Positions 21,109-32,938 are shown, counted from the first letter of the stretch. The stretch is DNA of 64,000 nucleotides from Botryosphaeria dothidea (GCA_011503125.2 WWBZ02000010.1:124001-188000); one strand, 5' to 3'. Numbers and translations: made by a program. The notes: generated by a model from the letters alone, not told the origin.

Positions 21109-21923
21109 TTACCGTACGTGCCTCGCTATCAAGTAGCTAAGGCGGGAGTGGTTGCGGTAAAAGAATATAAGATGGAAGGACAGGTAGTAGAAGAACCCGT
21201 GTCGGGAGAAGCTGCAACGAGAGTGATAGTCAAACTTACAATGGGAGGAGTGAGCGTAGAAACAGCGACGGTAGTTGTCCGTAGGAACATCATCGGGAGG
21301 AGCTTTATCTAAACGGGTATCATCTAAACGGGTGTCGTCTGGGGGAGTGTCATCCTCGCTCAGCACGTCCTTATCCACCGGTCCGTCATCGTCAGCGGTC
21401 GTGTTCTCATTAACGGAGGTGTCTTCACCACCACCAACTGAAGCATTAAGTTCGATAAAGTCCTCGGTACATCATTGGTGTCATTATCATTGAAGCTTTC
21501 GTCTTCAATCGCAGACTCATTGACCTCATCATCGGGGGCCACATCGTTATCCGACGAAACATATTCGGCAATATTATTAGGAGGCTCGTCAGCAGGTTCG
21601 TCACCTCCATTAAAGCTCTGAAATGCTTTCGCAAGCGATGCAAACAAGAGCTTCAACGCTGCCACTGGATCTTGGAGGTGGGTGTTTATAGCGGGCATGA
21701 GGACGTTTTTTGGCAGTGTGACGCCAGTTGGCGCGGGAATAATTATAGAGCCGCTCTCGAGGATGCCGGTAAGCTGGCGAAGAATGTTGGGTGGCGTTGC
21801 GATGGATAGGGTCTGAGTTGGTGTGATGCTCAGGGGGCTAATCAGTAGCTGCTTCGGGTCAGCGACACGCCGGCAATGAATCTGGCGAGAAGACCAAGCA
21901 TGGAGATATGGCATTCCACGCAC
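21109..21923 (-). pseudogene. Acidic hypothetical protein, frame broken near 21465
   Basis: Two minus-strand frames appear to belong together. The upstream frame (from 21923) has a hydrophobic/Pro segment (LSIATPPNILRQLTGILESG) and then an Asp/Glu/Asn-rich tract (DEPADEPPNNIAEYVSSDND). At about 21465 the acidic character jumps to another frame (DFIELNASVGGGEDTSVNEN, then DDTPPDDTRLDDTRLDKAPPDD) that ends at 21109. An uncorrected one-base shift is the simplest explanation. I recognise no domain, and DDTRLDDTRLD is a short internal repeat. It could also be chance composition. Confidence 0.3.
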
Positions 21924-24288
21924 TAAGCGCAGGTAAGGCGAAGCTCGTTCGCGCTTTTAAAACATTCCAAGACAAGATAGTAGGATGAGTGACAAGATAG
22001 CTCAAAGCGAAATGCTGCAACGAAGAAAGTTGGACTGTGATTAGAACAGCCAGCATTTTGAATAGGGAACGGAGACATCAAAATTATATTTTTTATAGCG
22101 ATCGAGCGAGTGTTGGGGAAATGTCTTAAATAACGAGCCGAAAGACGTCGGAGAGATTCCTGGCTACTACTGGTCATAGAATAAGTAGCATTTCCGAGCG
22201 GTGGTCTTCTCTATCAGACGCTTCATACTCATCCATGTGACGCTCTGGCGCCCGGGGCGGAGGAGGAATGAGGCAACCCTAATATCGGCGGTCGGGGTAG
22301 ATGCCGTCGAAACGGGGGGTCGTAAAGCTCGCCGGCCACCGCCAGGGTAAGTCAGCATCATTCAAGGATCCATCGATCACCTACTACCTACACGTTGACC
22401 TAAAATAGGCAAGAGTGCTTCATCCGTAACCAGGGTTTTCGTAGTGAGACGCCTGGTGACGATTCCGTGCGTAAGCATAGGCCGAGGAAGAAGCATGCGT
22501 CTCCAATCTGTGCCGCTGCGGCCGACCGTAAATCACACTTAGCAGATGCCGGTGGGCCTCGGGCTGCTGCGGCTGCTGGACGCGTCTAGAGGGGTGGTTG
22601 CTTGTCATTAATCGGAAGAAACGTGTCCTGCCTGACGCAGCGACGCTTGGGCAATAGAAGCTGGAGGGTCTAGAGGGCTTCGGGCAAGGGCCTCGCACTG
22701 CTGCTTGGCGAGCGCGGCTTACTGGCTTTCCTGCTCCTGTATCTGCTGGCTTCTTTGTTGGCGAGCCGGGTATTATTGCGATTAGGTCCTCATCGAGGGC
22801 GGCGTCCCGCTTCTGCTCGCGCTGGCACGGTAAGATTAGGTGGGATTGGGATTGGTGGGGGAACGACGAAGGTGAACTTGATAAGGAGGGGCTGAGTTGT
22901 CGAGGCTGGCTCGGAAGACTGGTATTGTAATAATTGAAGATTGAGAGAAGCATAATGAGTATACCACGGCTCTGAACACGCTGCTGTACTTCATGGCCCC
23001 CGACATGAGCAAGTACGGTCCAGGCCGATGGAGTGGCGGAGACTGACAGAACCAAAACAAACCTGGGCGACGACGACTGTGTCTGGCGGCTAGCAGTTTG
23101 CCTATTCCTCACACCGGAACGCGAGGAGCAGAGACGTAGGTGCACAGGCCGACCACGGTCGTAGCCCAACCGCCCCAAACAACGTCAATCGTAACTATCG
23201 AGAACACGACGGTCAAGCCAAATAATTCAGATCCGCCGCTGCAGACCGCTCGTGCTCGGTCTAGCCCTCAACCCTCTAGCCCTCACAGACCCATAACCGC
23301 ACCTCTCTCGCGCTTTAGCTCGTCCAGCAGGAATAACGATCGATGTCCACCAGACTTATCCTTCTTACCCCGTCTACCGCACATGCTCCGACGCCTCCTC
23401 TGGCCAACCCACCTGTCCGCGCGCCAAGAACAAGGACGGGAATAAGCAAGGGGAGAGCAACAGGTCAAGCAATGCCACCGCATCATCGCCGTTCCCAAAT
23501 CTCCATGGCTAACATCAGGAGAAATAGCACCTTCGCCCCCTGACAGATTTCGACGCTGCTGCCGTCAGACGGCACCTCGATTTGGTCGCGCTGCGTGATG
23601 GAGAGGTTACGACAATGGTAAGCTATAGTCTCAGCGCTCATGTCTCCCGGAGAGACTACGCACACCCATCCTTGCAGAGTTGTGTCCGCGCTGCTGACAT
23701 TGGAGTAGGGAAGATTCGCGTAGTGGACGTCCTGAGATGCTATTTCAGCCCAAATCAGGTGGACTAGGGGCGAGAGGATTGAATGACCGGGTTCAAGACG
23801 CAGTGGATGCCTGCGCAGAGAGGCGGCGCGGAACAGACGACTCTCTCTCTCTCTCTCTCTCGATTCTTGGCGGCAGGCATTCCACCTGCAGCTCCACACT
23901 CATCAACACCCTGATCATAGCCCTTCCCTTCGGCTAGTGGCATGTGCTCGTCTTTTTGCTGCGTGAGCGCGACAGGTGACGGAGACAAGTGGTGAGATTT
24001 GATCACTGGCGAAAGGACAGGCAACTGATCCATCAGGAATGGAGCAGATCTCCTTAGCACAGGTGCAAGCTTCATCCACAAGAGAAGGCGTGGTTGGATT
24101 AAGCAAGGAGGTTTCGGTGGTAGCTCAGTGGGCTATCTGGCATGTTCCAACCAATGTTCATCGGGAAGGAGGAAGAAGAGCTCACGGAAGGCAACGAGAT
24201 GGTCGGATTCAAGGCCCGAGGGTGCCGTCTGTTGCGAGACCGTGAATTGTGAGAGCAGAAAGAGGCAGTCAGGTTGGGTCTTTCCTCG
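21924..24288. other. No confident gene; one long open frame and a CT microsatellite
   Basis: A 252-codon open frame on the minus strand (22420-23178) is Ser/Pro/Arg-rich without domains. I cannot separate it from chance. A (CT)n microsatellite lies at about 23841-23861. No repeats or transposon motifs are visible. Confidence 0.3.
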
Positions 24289-25470
24289 TCAAAGAGAAAG
24301 TGTAATAATCGTCCCATCAATCTCATTACGAATCCGATCCTCAACATCTTTGATTTGTTCGGTCACGTAATCATTCAGCTCGTCCTTCATGTTCAGCACT
24401 TGTTCCTCGAGTTTCACATCAACAAGATCTCCCATGCGATCATAGTCATCAGCGCGGTCGTCGCCAACCTCTTCCCGAAAATCGACAAGCCGCTCCTCAA
24501 TCTGAGCAAGGAGCCGCTCCTCCAGGCCCTGCATGTTGCGGCTGACAGCGGCCTTCGCTTCCGCGGCGTCCTGCCGGCGTTCGGCGGCACGCTGAGCCCG
24601 CACCTCGTCGGCGACAAGTTCGCGTAGCCGCTCCCATCGCGTCTCCAGCACGCGATCGCAGAAAGAGTCGTCGGAGAGGAGCTCCTTCGCAATCTCGTCT
24701 CGCAGCGCGCCTTTTTCCCGCGTCAACACGTCTGTCATGAGCTGCTGGACACGGCCGTCCTCCTCCTCAACGCGTCGCCGCTTGGGCGGGGGCGGCCGTG
24801 GAGGCGATGGCGCCGACAATGCCAGCTCATCGTACGAAGGCGGGCTGTCCGTGTGTTGTTCGCCTCTGGGCGGCACGGTGAGGTCAGCCGGTAACACGAT
24901 GCCCCCGCGGCCTTGATACATGGACCGCAGGTCAGCGATGCTTGGGGCGGCCGGCCAGCGTGTCGCGGCCCAGGCCGATGCGCTGCTACTGCAAAGAACA
25001 TCGAGAGCGGCCTTGTGACCATGGCGGGTGGATAGGTAGACGGTCATCTCGATTGTCTGGGCGAGGGACTCGAGCAGGGAGAGGACATGGCCGGCAGCTT
25101 TGTTCTTGGGCGCGAGTGGGCCCTCCGAGGTGCTCGCCGGAGCGACCATCACTACGGGCTGCTCCATCCGAAAACGCAGCCCGACGATTCCCGGCCCGAG
25201 CGCGTTCCTGATGTGGTCTGGCACGAATGACTCGCGCTCTATCCCGCGTAGGCCATTCGGCAAGACGAATGCGTAGATCGGGGTCTTCAGACGTGGCGTG
25301 GCCTTGAGGCTGACGGACACGCGAAGGCGGAGAGTGGCGGCGGGCGTGTTGCTGTTGATGGAGGCGGAGAAGCGCACGTCAGGCCCGTCAAGGAACAGCG
25401 GGCGGTCGGCGGAATGCGGACACTGCCATGCGACGGCGGCTAGTCTGTCTGGCAGTGTTACACGGAGCAT
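24289..25470 (-). CDS. Hypothetical protein with PPxY motif, nuclear signal and C-terminal coiled coil
   Basis: Intact single-exon frame of 393 residues starting at the ATG at 25470 (MLRVTLPDRL). Residues 1-200 form a folded-looking domain (YAFVLPNGLRGIERESFVP, then IRNALGPGIVGLRFRM). A linker carries SPPSYDELALS (PPSY at 210-213, a WW-domain-type PPxY) and a basic cluster KRRR at 230-233 after polyproline. From about 250 the chain is highly charged and heptad-like (EEVRAQRAAERRQ-type, then LEERLLAQIEERL), a coiled coil nearly to the end. Composition is GC-rich and free of RIP. I recognise the layout as a recurrent hypothetical-protein type in Dothideomycete genomes but know no function. Nuclear location is inferred. 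Confidence 0.78.
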   Translation of the reverse strand: MLRVTLPDRLAAVAWQCPHSADRPLFLDGPDVRFSASINSNTPAATLRLRVSVSLKATPRLKTPIYAFVLPNGLRGIERESFVPDHIRNALGPGIVGLRFRMEQPVVMVAPASTSEGPLAPKNKAAGHVLSLLESLAQTIEMTVYLSTRHGHKAALDVLCSSSASAWAATRWPAAPSIADLRSMYQGRGGIVLPADLTVPPRGEQHTDSPPSYDELALSAPSPPRPPPPKRRRVEEEDGRVQQLMTDVLTREKGALRDEIAKELLSDDSFCDRVLETRWERLRELVADEVRAQRAAERRQDAAEAKAAVSRNMQGLEERLLAQIEERLVDFREEVGDDRADDYDRMGDLVDVKLEEQVLNMKDELNDYVTEQIKDVEDRIRNEIDGTIITLSL

Positions 25471-28400
25471 TATTCTAGGCAGCAGTCAGTCGAGCCACGA
25501 AGACAATTGCGAGGCAGGATGCAAAAGACGAACCCCCTCTCGTCTTGGCGAGAGGATCCCACCCACCCAGGCTCTTAGGTGTGTGTAGAGCAGCCTTGAC
25601 TCTGTCCGATTGTCTTCGCACGTTGGACCCACGCCCGTCCGGCGCGCGATCGAGTATCGACGACGGCGACAGAGAACTGTCCCAAAGCAGACCCCAGGCC
25701 TTCCACCAAAGGGAGCCGGCGCGCGCAGGCGACGGACGTTTGGCGGGTGGGAGCTGGAATGCTGGTCTGCCCGCGAGAAAACCCAACCGGGGGGACGGGC
25801 GACAAGTGACGTGCGCGGCGACCTGCGACCTGCGACGGCAGGAGCCTTGAGACAGACCGGGTTGCGATAATGCAGCAGTGCAGGCAGGTAATGGTGGTTG
25901 ATGGACGAGAGGGCGGTGATGAGGGTGGCGATGAGGGTGGTGATGAGAAGGTGGTGATGCGACCGACGAGCGCCGGCGATGGGCTTACTTAGTCATCAAA
26001 TGCCGAAAACGGCAAGGCGTGCCAAGCAATTCCACCACCACTAACAGATTTTATAAAGCAAGCCCGCCATCCAGGCAGTCCCGACCACTAGAAGACTCGG
26101 TGAGTGTGTTGCCACGCGAGGTCGACAGTTTGTCGGGACGGAAATGACGCTCTGAGCTTGAAAGAGATAGACCTGAGGCGTCGTAAGTGAGCACCAGTGT
26201 CGCGCAGGTGAGTTGTTGTGATTCGTGATTGGGCGGTGGAATCGTCGTGGAGATGTGGATTTGGAACATGGCTTAAGGTGAAAGTGTTTCTGAGCGTGTG
26301 GACTCTTTTCTACGACCACGATCAGGCTCGCCAATATGTCTGCATGAACGAGAAGCAACGTATTCGCTGAAGGTAACGAGCTCGAATATGAGACGGACTT
26401 ACGCGGTTTTGATTATGCTTTTCACAGGATTCGACACCATTCCTCCTTGCTCTGCCCAATCCACAGCTGGTTCAACATCCGCTGGACGCCACATGTATTC
26501 GTTCCATGTACGGTACCAACTATAACAAAACATTCACACTGTTTTCCATTTGAGATATTTGGAATATCGTGTATCAACTACGGGTGGCGGTTAGGTAAGG
26601 TGTGGCGTTGAGAACACTGCTGAAGACGCCAAGATGATATCTCCTACCCCGATTTCGATGCGTAGAAGAGGGGAAGGAGGGTTCTATTATGGAGCTCCCA
26701 GCGTAGTATGTCGCAGCTGGCGACTTCAGCAATTACCAGACCATGGAGATTCCAGGAAGCGTCGAGCAGCAGGAGCCTCGTCTTGCAAATACAGTCAATT
26801 GAAGATCAATGGCCAATGCATTTGACGGAGAAGAAGCGGACAGGGAAGCGGTAAGACCCTTACGGATCTCAGGTAAGTGACATCTCGCCCATTCGCAACC
26901 CACACACCACCCGCTGAGCAACACAAACCCCCATTCTTCAGCGACAGTCTTCTTCTAGCGAGATCCAAATTTACGCTCGATAGCCCAGCGCTACCACTTG
27001 GCATCCCCTACTACAGCGAACAGGAGCTTGGTGAGGGCAAAGGTGCTGGAGTGTCGGTGTGGTAAGAGCACGGAGTCAAGCTGGTGGTATTTGGATGCCT
27101 TCGTTAGCAAGAATCCGTTGTAACTCGAGGCCTGGAAGAAGAAGCTCTTACGGGCTACGTTGCCAGCGTCTCCGAGAAGGTGAAAAGTCTAGTTTATTGC
27201 TCTTGACAATAATGGCACAAATATGAGCAACCTCTGGTATGTACTCTTGACAAGCTTTCCAATCTGTGCCCCCACGCATGGTAGCTCCGGCATCACGTTA
27301 ATGGGTAGGCACTGATTGTTAAGTGTTGGATCGATATAGAAGTAGGCCTTCGCAATCGGCGGAGGGGACCAACCTATCTAGCCTTTGTGGATAGCCTTGA
27401 CGATTAATTGTCCGGAGAGAATGTAGACGGCGAGGAGCGAGAGAGCGAGTCGATCTCCTGGATGCTGCGAAGTCAACACTGCAAGACGACGGGGCTCATC
27501 TTTTCCCTCCGCCGCCTGGATGGAGGCTTTCCACGTAGTTGGTACTGATAACGAGCAAGTCTCCGGGCGGGTTGAGCTCGAGTGTAGGATAAAGCGACGC
27601 TTTCCCACTTCTCCAGCGAGCAACATGCCCTAAGTTTATATAGCGATGAGCGTAAGGCGGTAGAACGGCGGGTAAGAATGTAGTCGACGTCAAAAGCAGT
27701 TAGCGTGGAGAAAACGAGATGAAGGTAATTAGACGCGGTTGTGAAAACCGAGGTTGCGAGAGGTGAACGTGACGGACAAGTCAATTTGAGGTAGGCCTGG
27801 GGCGCGATTCACAATACTAGCCAAGATGCAGAGTATAAAGCCAAACAATTCCATTGTTTGCGAGATTTAGGATCAATTTTTCTTTTTTTAGCTGGGCGAG
27901 TGATACTCATCCGTACTTATATAGCTTTCTCTCTTTCCTACCACAAGTCTTCTTCCCACGTGCTATATTAATAAACTACACTTGCAAAGCATCATTCATG
28001 CAGTGAAAACCTACAATCTATACGGTAGAAAACCTCGTACAACAAAGATATGACTAGTCGATTAAAGATGCTATGGATAAGAAAACCACCTTCCACCGCT
28101 AACCTTTCACATCCGCTAAGCTACTGCATCTCAAAACCAATCCTTCTCATTGCTCGCCACCTCGGTCCCAGTTTTAATGTGCCGAGCTAATTCTCCCTAA
28201 TGGTGCCCTAATGGTGCCCCTCCGATCCACAGCTTCTTCTCCCACATCGGCTATCCCTCTGCCTTTATAGCATGCTTCGCCCTCCACATCTTCTGGCGCG
28301 GGTGTATGTTCTTTTTTGCACACTATGAAGTAGCGGTTGTGAAAAGACTCGATTGCCGTCCTCATATTCTGCCTGCTATTGCCGGGGCAGTTCGCGAAGG

Positions 28401-28883
28401 TGATATCGAGTTCTTCGAGATCGCAGATGATGAGGTCGCTCATACCATTATGGTAGGCCCTGTTGCGTTTCGGGTACTCGTGGATCTCCTACATGAGATA
28501 TGAGACACATTACTCAATCCCACAGACTTATCATCCCCCCACCATCTATTAAGGCGTGAAGCTTTGTTATAGACTAGGTTGAGATTTAGGACAGAACACA
28601 GACGTAGAGAGGGACGGGTTCTTAACTGAATTATACCTGGCATTCCTGCCGTTCAAGATAGCAAGGTTGTCGCCATAGTGAAATCCATCTCCCGCTTAGG
28701 GAGAATAGAGGAATTAAAGATTCTATCATCCAACTTTATAAGATGATTAATGTTAAATACCACTCCTTTCAAAGTTGTGTTTCGGAGAACTATCTTTGTT
28801 TATGTGTGAATCTACTTAGCATAAATGACGCTTATTATTTAAAGGCTTTCTGCGGGAGTGAGAGTCCCTAATGTTTATAAATA
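25471..28883. other. Long intergenic region, no supportable gene
   Basis: About 3.4 kb without recognisable genes. 25471-25870 is GC-rich and probably the promoter of the minus-strand gene. A degenerate 9-bp minisatellite (GGTGATGAG-like) lies at about 25912-25962. Short open frames, such as the overlapping pair at 28174-28503 on opposite strands, lack support. AT content rises from about 27800 towards the repeat block. Confidence 0.35.
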
Positions 28884-29510
28884 TAGATAGATAGATAGAT
28901 AGATAGATAAATTCAATTAAGCTGATTTAGCTCCCCGAAGGGTCCATGCAGCTGTGGCTATCTGTAAGGGTATATATGGAAGGGGAAACCGTGGCTACTT
29001 TCTTGGGATAGCCCGGGTAAAAACCTTCCCTATCTATAATGGTAGTATCCGTAGATACTCTATTTAGTATGGTTTTTTTCTATATACCGGTAGCGGTGTC
29101 TAAAGTAGGAAGAGTAGCTAAGAGGGAGGAACTATAGAGAGAGGTGACTATAAATCTTAAGACTAAGCCGTAAGAAGTCCCGGCTTACCTATTTATAAGC
29201 GCTAGTAAAGCGCTCTTAAAATTTATTTTTAGAAGCGCCTAGCTGGCCCTTCTCCCCCTTGTTACCGCTAGAGAGAACGCGGGTACGTGTACTTTTATAG
29301 TGGGACGTACATGCCACTTGTGGCCCACCCTAACCACCTGTGGATTTTCCCCCTTATCACCGCTAGGGAGAACGCGGGTACGTGTGCTTTTAACGTGGGA
29401 CGCACATGCCACGAGTAGGTAAGCGGTCTAAGATTCGAACTTAGAACCTGTGCCACCCCAGAAAGGCCAGGTTACCGTGGAAGTGCACCCTACCAATACA
29501 CTACCCCGCC
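28884..29510 (-). repeat. tRNA-derived SINE-like element, copy 1
   Basis: Minus strand, about 627 bp. The 5' end (29510 leftwards) reads like a tRNA: an A-box-like TAGTGTATTGGTAGGG near 29488-29504, then a perfect T-arm with 5-bp stem CTAAG/CTTAG around the 7-nt loop TTCGAAT near 29425-29445 (B box). The body holds an internal duplication (two blocks with ACCGCTAG.GAGAACGCGGGTACGTGT at about 29264-29294 and 29358-29390). The 3' end is a (TATC)n tail at 28884-28910. The matching copy at 56345-56968 is in opposite orientation, and a 3' fragment is at 39277-39385. It has no coding capacity. Confidence 0.75.
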
Positions 29511-29639
29511 TAAGATTATATACCGACCAGGGAAATAAGGAGAGAAACCGGACGCCCTTACCCGACGCTCGTAGGACCTACTATAAGACGCCGACGATGC
29601 CCGCCGCCGGCACTAGTTCCAGACGGTTCTTAAGCAAGA

Positions 29640-31365
29640 AAACCTTGACGAGGACATCCGTCTGGCTATATTAGCCCTGATCGCTGCCCTAGTGACGGCC
29701 AGCTAAGATAACGAACAACTAGAAGAAGATAACGACGCTCCTAACGAGAATGCCCCAGTACTAGACGACCCCCCACTAGAAACTCTTATCTAAACCGCGT
29801 ACTAGAAAGACCTAGACCTCCCGCTACTAAAGTCCGTAGTCGAATAGAAACTTTAGAAGCTTCCCCCTACGCTAGTTAAGAAGGGCTATCGCCTATACTC
29901 GAGCCACCTCTTAACTAAGAATAACCGCCTCTTCGTTAAAGGCTGTCTCTTTGTATCTAATTCCGACCCTCTCCGCCTCCGTATTCTATAACTCTACTAC
30001 TTGCTAAACCGCTTCGGACACCCAGGATATAAGCAACTCTTTGAACTGATCTTACGAAACTACTTCTGGCCCGGCCTAAGAACCGATTGTCACCGTTTCA
30101 CAACCAATTGTGCGGACTGTATTAGGGCAAAGGCTTCTAACGAAAAGAAGTAGGGATATCTGAACCTCCTCGAGCCTCCACACCGCGCCTGGAGAAGTGT
30201 TACCTTCGACTTTATCGAGAAACTCCCCGAGTCAATCTGGAAAGGCGTTGGCCACCGCCACGCCTTAATTATGGTCGACCGCCTTACAAAGGGAGTTATT
30301 ATTAAAGGCCTGCCATCGCTAGACGCGGATACTCTATACGAAGCTGTGGACCGTCGCTTAATCTCAGTAAAAGGACTACCGGACGAATTTATTAACGATA
30401 ATGGAAGCGCTATAATCTCTCGCCTCTGGAAGCGCCTTTGCAAAGGATTCGCAGTTAAGATTAAGTACTCCTTAGCCCATCACCCCGAAACCGACGGACA
30501 GTCCGAAGTTACTAATCGATCAGTCAAAAACTACCTCTAGATCTACGTCGACTACAGCCAAGCCAACTGGATGCACTTCCTACACAGGGCAGAATTCGCA
30601 CTTAATAACCACGTCAGCCGTACCACTGGAATATCACCTTTCTTCGCTAATAACGGGTTTAAACCACGTACTGGTGTTAAACCGCTACTACCAAGCGAAG
30701 AAAGGGACGCCTTTATAGAAAAGGCTAATAGAATCCTAGCCCGTAGGAAAGCCCTAGATAAGAAACTCCACGATGCAATTAAATGGGCTTAAGAAGAACA
30801 AGCCCGGCAAGCCAACAAGCACCGTTAAGCCTACCCGAACTACCAAGTCGGAGACCTAGTCTACGTTAGCACTAAGGACTTCGCTAGCGGACGCCCAAAC
30901 AAAGGGCTAGACTAGAAATACTACGGTCCCTAGAGAATTAAGCGAGTAATTGACAACAAAGCTTACGAGCTCGATATTCTAGAAGATAAACGCGCGGACG
31001 GACTCATCGCTGTCTTCTCCCCTTATAAGCTCCGCCCCGCACCCTTAAATCTATTCCCGGGCCAGCACTTATCCCCGGGACCCGAAATACTGCAGCACGC
31101 ATTAGACGAAGACGAACCCTACCCCGAGTGGGAGGTAGTCGAGGTTGTAGACTGTAGAGAAACACGCCGCTTTGGGCGCTATTATAAAGCAACGTACGCT
31201 GGCAACTGGAGTGACTGGAACTCAAACCCGCCTTGGCAGCCCTGGACCGACTTTGCTAACGCCGCTGAGCGCGTCCTCGACTACCATAGAGCACACCCAC
31301 GGGCACCACGCCCTCCGGACGAGTTCGTTAGAGCTCGAGAGACCTCGCTGGATAGAGGGGGGGGT
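29640..31365 (+). pseudogene. Gypsy-3 integrase with chromodomain-like C-terminus
   Basis: Reading in one main frame with TAG/TAA interruptions. The H2C2 zinc site is near 30010-30130 (HPGYKQLFELILRNYFWPG then NCADC). The catalytic core has FDFIEKLPES near 30208, DNGSAIISRLW near 30397 (second Asp) and HPETDGQSEVTNR near 30483 (Glu). A GPY-like module (YQVGDLVYV near 30841) follows, then WEVVEVVDCRETRRFGRYY and WQPWTDFANAAERVLDYH at 31130-31290, which align with a chromodomain whose KWKGY core is altered. Upstream, 29640-29900 gives linker-like acidic sequence. The protein would insert element cDNA (family role); stops make it non-functional. Confidence 0.85.
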
Positions 31366-31367
31366 AG

Positions 31368-31561
31368 TGTTAGGCCTGCGCCTAAGCAAGGGACGAACCG
31401 CCGGGTAGCTACCCGGCGGTCTTAACGGGAATTACCTAACTTCCGCTAAGGCTATTAGTCAGCAACCTAGTATATAGTCTTTCTTTCTTCTCTTCCCCTT
31501 TCTTTTCTCTTTAGTTTACTTTTCTAAGTAGTCTAATGCAAAATGCCTCTTAAGACTAATA
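31368..31561 (+). repeat. Gypsy-3 3' LTR
   Basis: 194 bp from TGTTAGGCC to ACTAATA (RIP form of CCAACA), directly after a polypurine tract. It matches the solo LTR at 3130-3323. It contains the GC-rich hairpin CCGCCGGGTA-GC-TACCCGGCGG at 31397-31420. Confidence 0.9.
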
Positions 31562-31893
31562 AACCGCCGGATATCTACCCGGCGGTCTTAACGGGAATTA
31601 CCTAACTTCCGCTAAGGCTATTAGTTAGCAACCTAGTATATAGTCTTTCTTTCTTCTCTTCCCCTTTCTTTTCTCTTTAGTTTACTTTTCTAAGTAGTCT
31701 AATACAAAATGCCTCTTAAGACCAACAAACCGCCGGATATCTACCCGGCGGTCTTAACGGGAATTACCTAACTTCCGCTAAGGCTATTAGTTAGCAACCT
31801 AGTATATAGTCTTTCTTTCTTCTCTTTCTCTTTCTTTTCTCTTTAGTTTACTTTTCTAAGTAGTCTAATATAAAATACCTCTTAAGACTAATA
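31562..31893 (+). repeat. Two tandem 166-bp partial LTR copies
   Basis: The LTR is followed head-to-tail by two more copies, each 166 bp (31562-31727 and 31728-31893), lacking the first 28 bp of the LTR. Both begin AACCGCCGGATATC, the left arm of the LTR hairpin, and end at the LTR terminus. The units diverge by RIP-type C-to-T/G-to-A changes. Confidence 0.92.
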
Positions 31894-31974
31894 TTATAAG
31901 ATATACTAATAATCTAGATAATAATTAAATTAACTTAATCTCTAATAATAGATTAAATTCGTTTATAGTAGATA

Positions 31975-32583
31975 TGTAAGGTAGCGAACACTAAAAGGAT
32001 AGTATTGCTATTAAACTAAGAATCTACGAATAAAGAGAAAGGGAAAGAGAGGTAAAGGAGAGAAAGGCTGATATATATATCCGCGGATCAATGGCCTGTG
32101 CGTTGGGCACGTGACCTGATCGAGGGTCCAGGGCGTTCCTGAGGGGAAGCGCCTGAGGGGCCTGACAAGATAGGACCCTCATGGTCAACTTGTTAATTGA
32201 TTCTTTCCCCAATACCTTGTGCGAACCTTCCCTGCCTACTGCAACGGCCCCCGGAAAGCCCAAGCTACCCGACGATACGCTTGACCCCCGAGGAAAGAGT
32301 GTCGGCGTAACAGTTAGTGCGCGAGATCGTGAGCGTGCCTTTTGCTACTGGGGACATGATCGGGACAGTAGATGATGAAACCTAGTGCAGTCTGTCTGTC
32401 GCACCATCTCTGCTTAGTCAGCTTAGTGTATATAAGCAATCTCGCTCGATAGTTTAATCATCAGAGCTTCTCCCCATTTTATTCCATTAGTAGATTCTCC
32501 GTTCCGAGGAAGCAGAACCTTTTCTGGGGAGTAGGGCCGTTCACGACAGACTTTCCCCGCTCCCTCCTGCTAGTGCCGTGACA
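31975..32583 (+). repeat. LTR-like repeat, copy 2 of the TGTGAGGCAGC family
   Basis: Starts TGTAAGGTAGC (RIP form), shares the purine-rich block with copies at 2880 and 38821, has a TATA-like GTATATAAGC near 32430, and could end at GCCGTGACA (32583). No target duplication is evident, so the right end is uncertain. The AT-rich run at 31894-31974 and that after 32584 contain nothing else. Confidence 0.45.
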
Positions 32584-32938
32584 TATATACTTAGAAACTT
32601 AGGATTTAACTACCTTTCTATAAAATTAAATCCTAAATTAGTTAAAAGAGAAAGTAATAATCTAAAAATTGAGACCTCTATAGTAGGTAAGTAATCCGCT
32701 GGACCGAAGGTAAAAAAATTCTCTCTCCTCTTTTTTTAAACTTTCTGGTATCGTAACCCTTCGCTTGTTTTTATAGATAGTAAACCTTGTCAAACAGAAT
32801 CAGGGAGAGAAAGTCGGCTTTCAATTGAGTTTCTATTGGAGACTACCTCTGCGATTTTATATATATTGTAGTATCGTTTTTCGCATCTCCAATCCTTCAA
32901 ACCGACTTTCCACAAGCCACTTTGTCTATACAAAAAAA

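Larger units (their letters stand above)
29511..31561 (+). mobile_element. Gypsy-3 element, 3' half with LTR
   Basis: Plus-strand Ty3/Gypsy remnant: integrase, chromodomain-like end, polypurine tract (about 31352-31367, AGAGGGGGGGG) and 3' LTR (31368-31561). The 5' half (Gag, protease, RT, RNase H core) is missing, and the left border abuts the SINE-like repeat. Several TAG stops replace Trp/Gln, but CpA and TpG are still common, so RIP is moderate. Confidence 0.85.

Noticed and set aside
22420..23178. 252-codon open frame on the minus strand
   Set aside because: Ser/Pro/Arg-rich with no domain, no intron signals and competing open frames; likely chance in GC-rich DNA.
28174..28503. Opposed open frames on both strands near 28.3 kb
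   Set aside because: Both look protein-like by eye, but only one can be real and neither has motifs or extendable exons.
28884..28910. Short repeat array that could suggest CRISPR or a satellite
   Set aside because: It is a TAGA microsatellite tail of the SINE-like element; no spacers.
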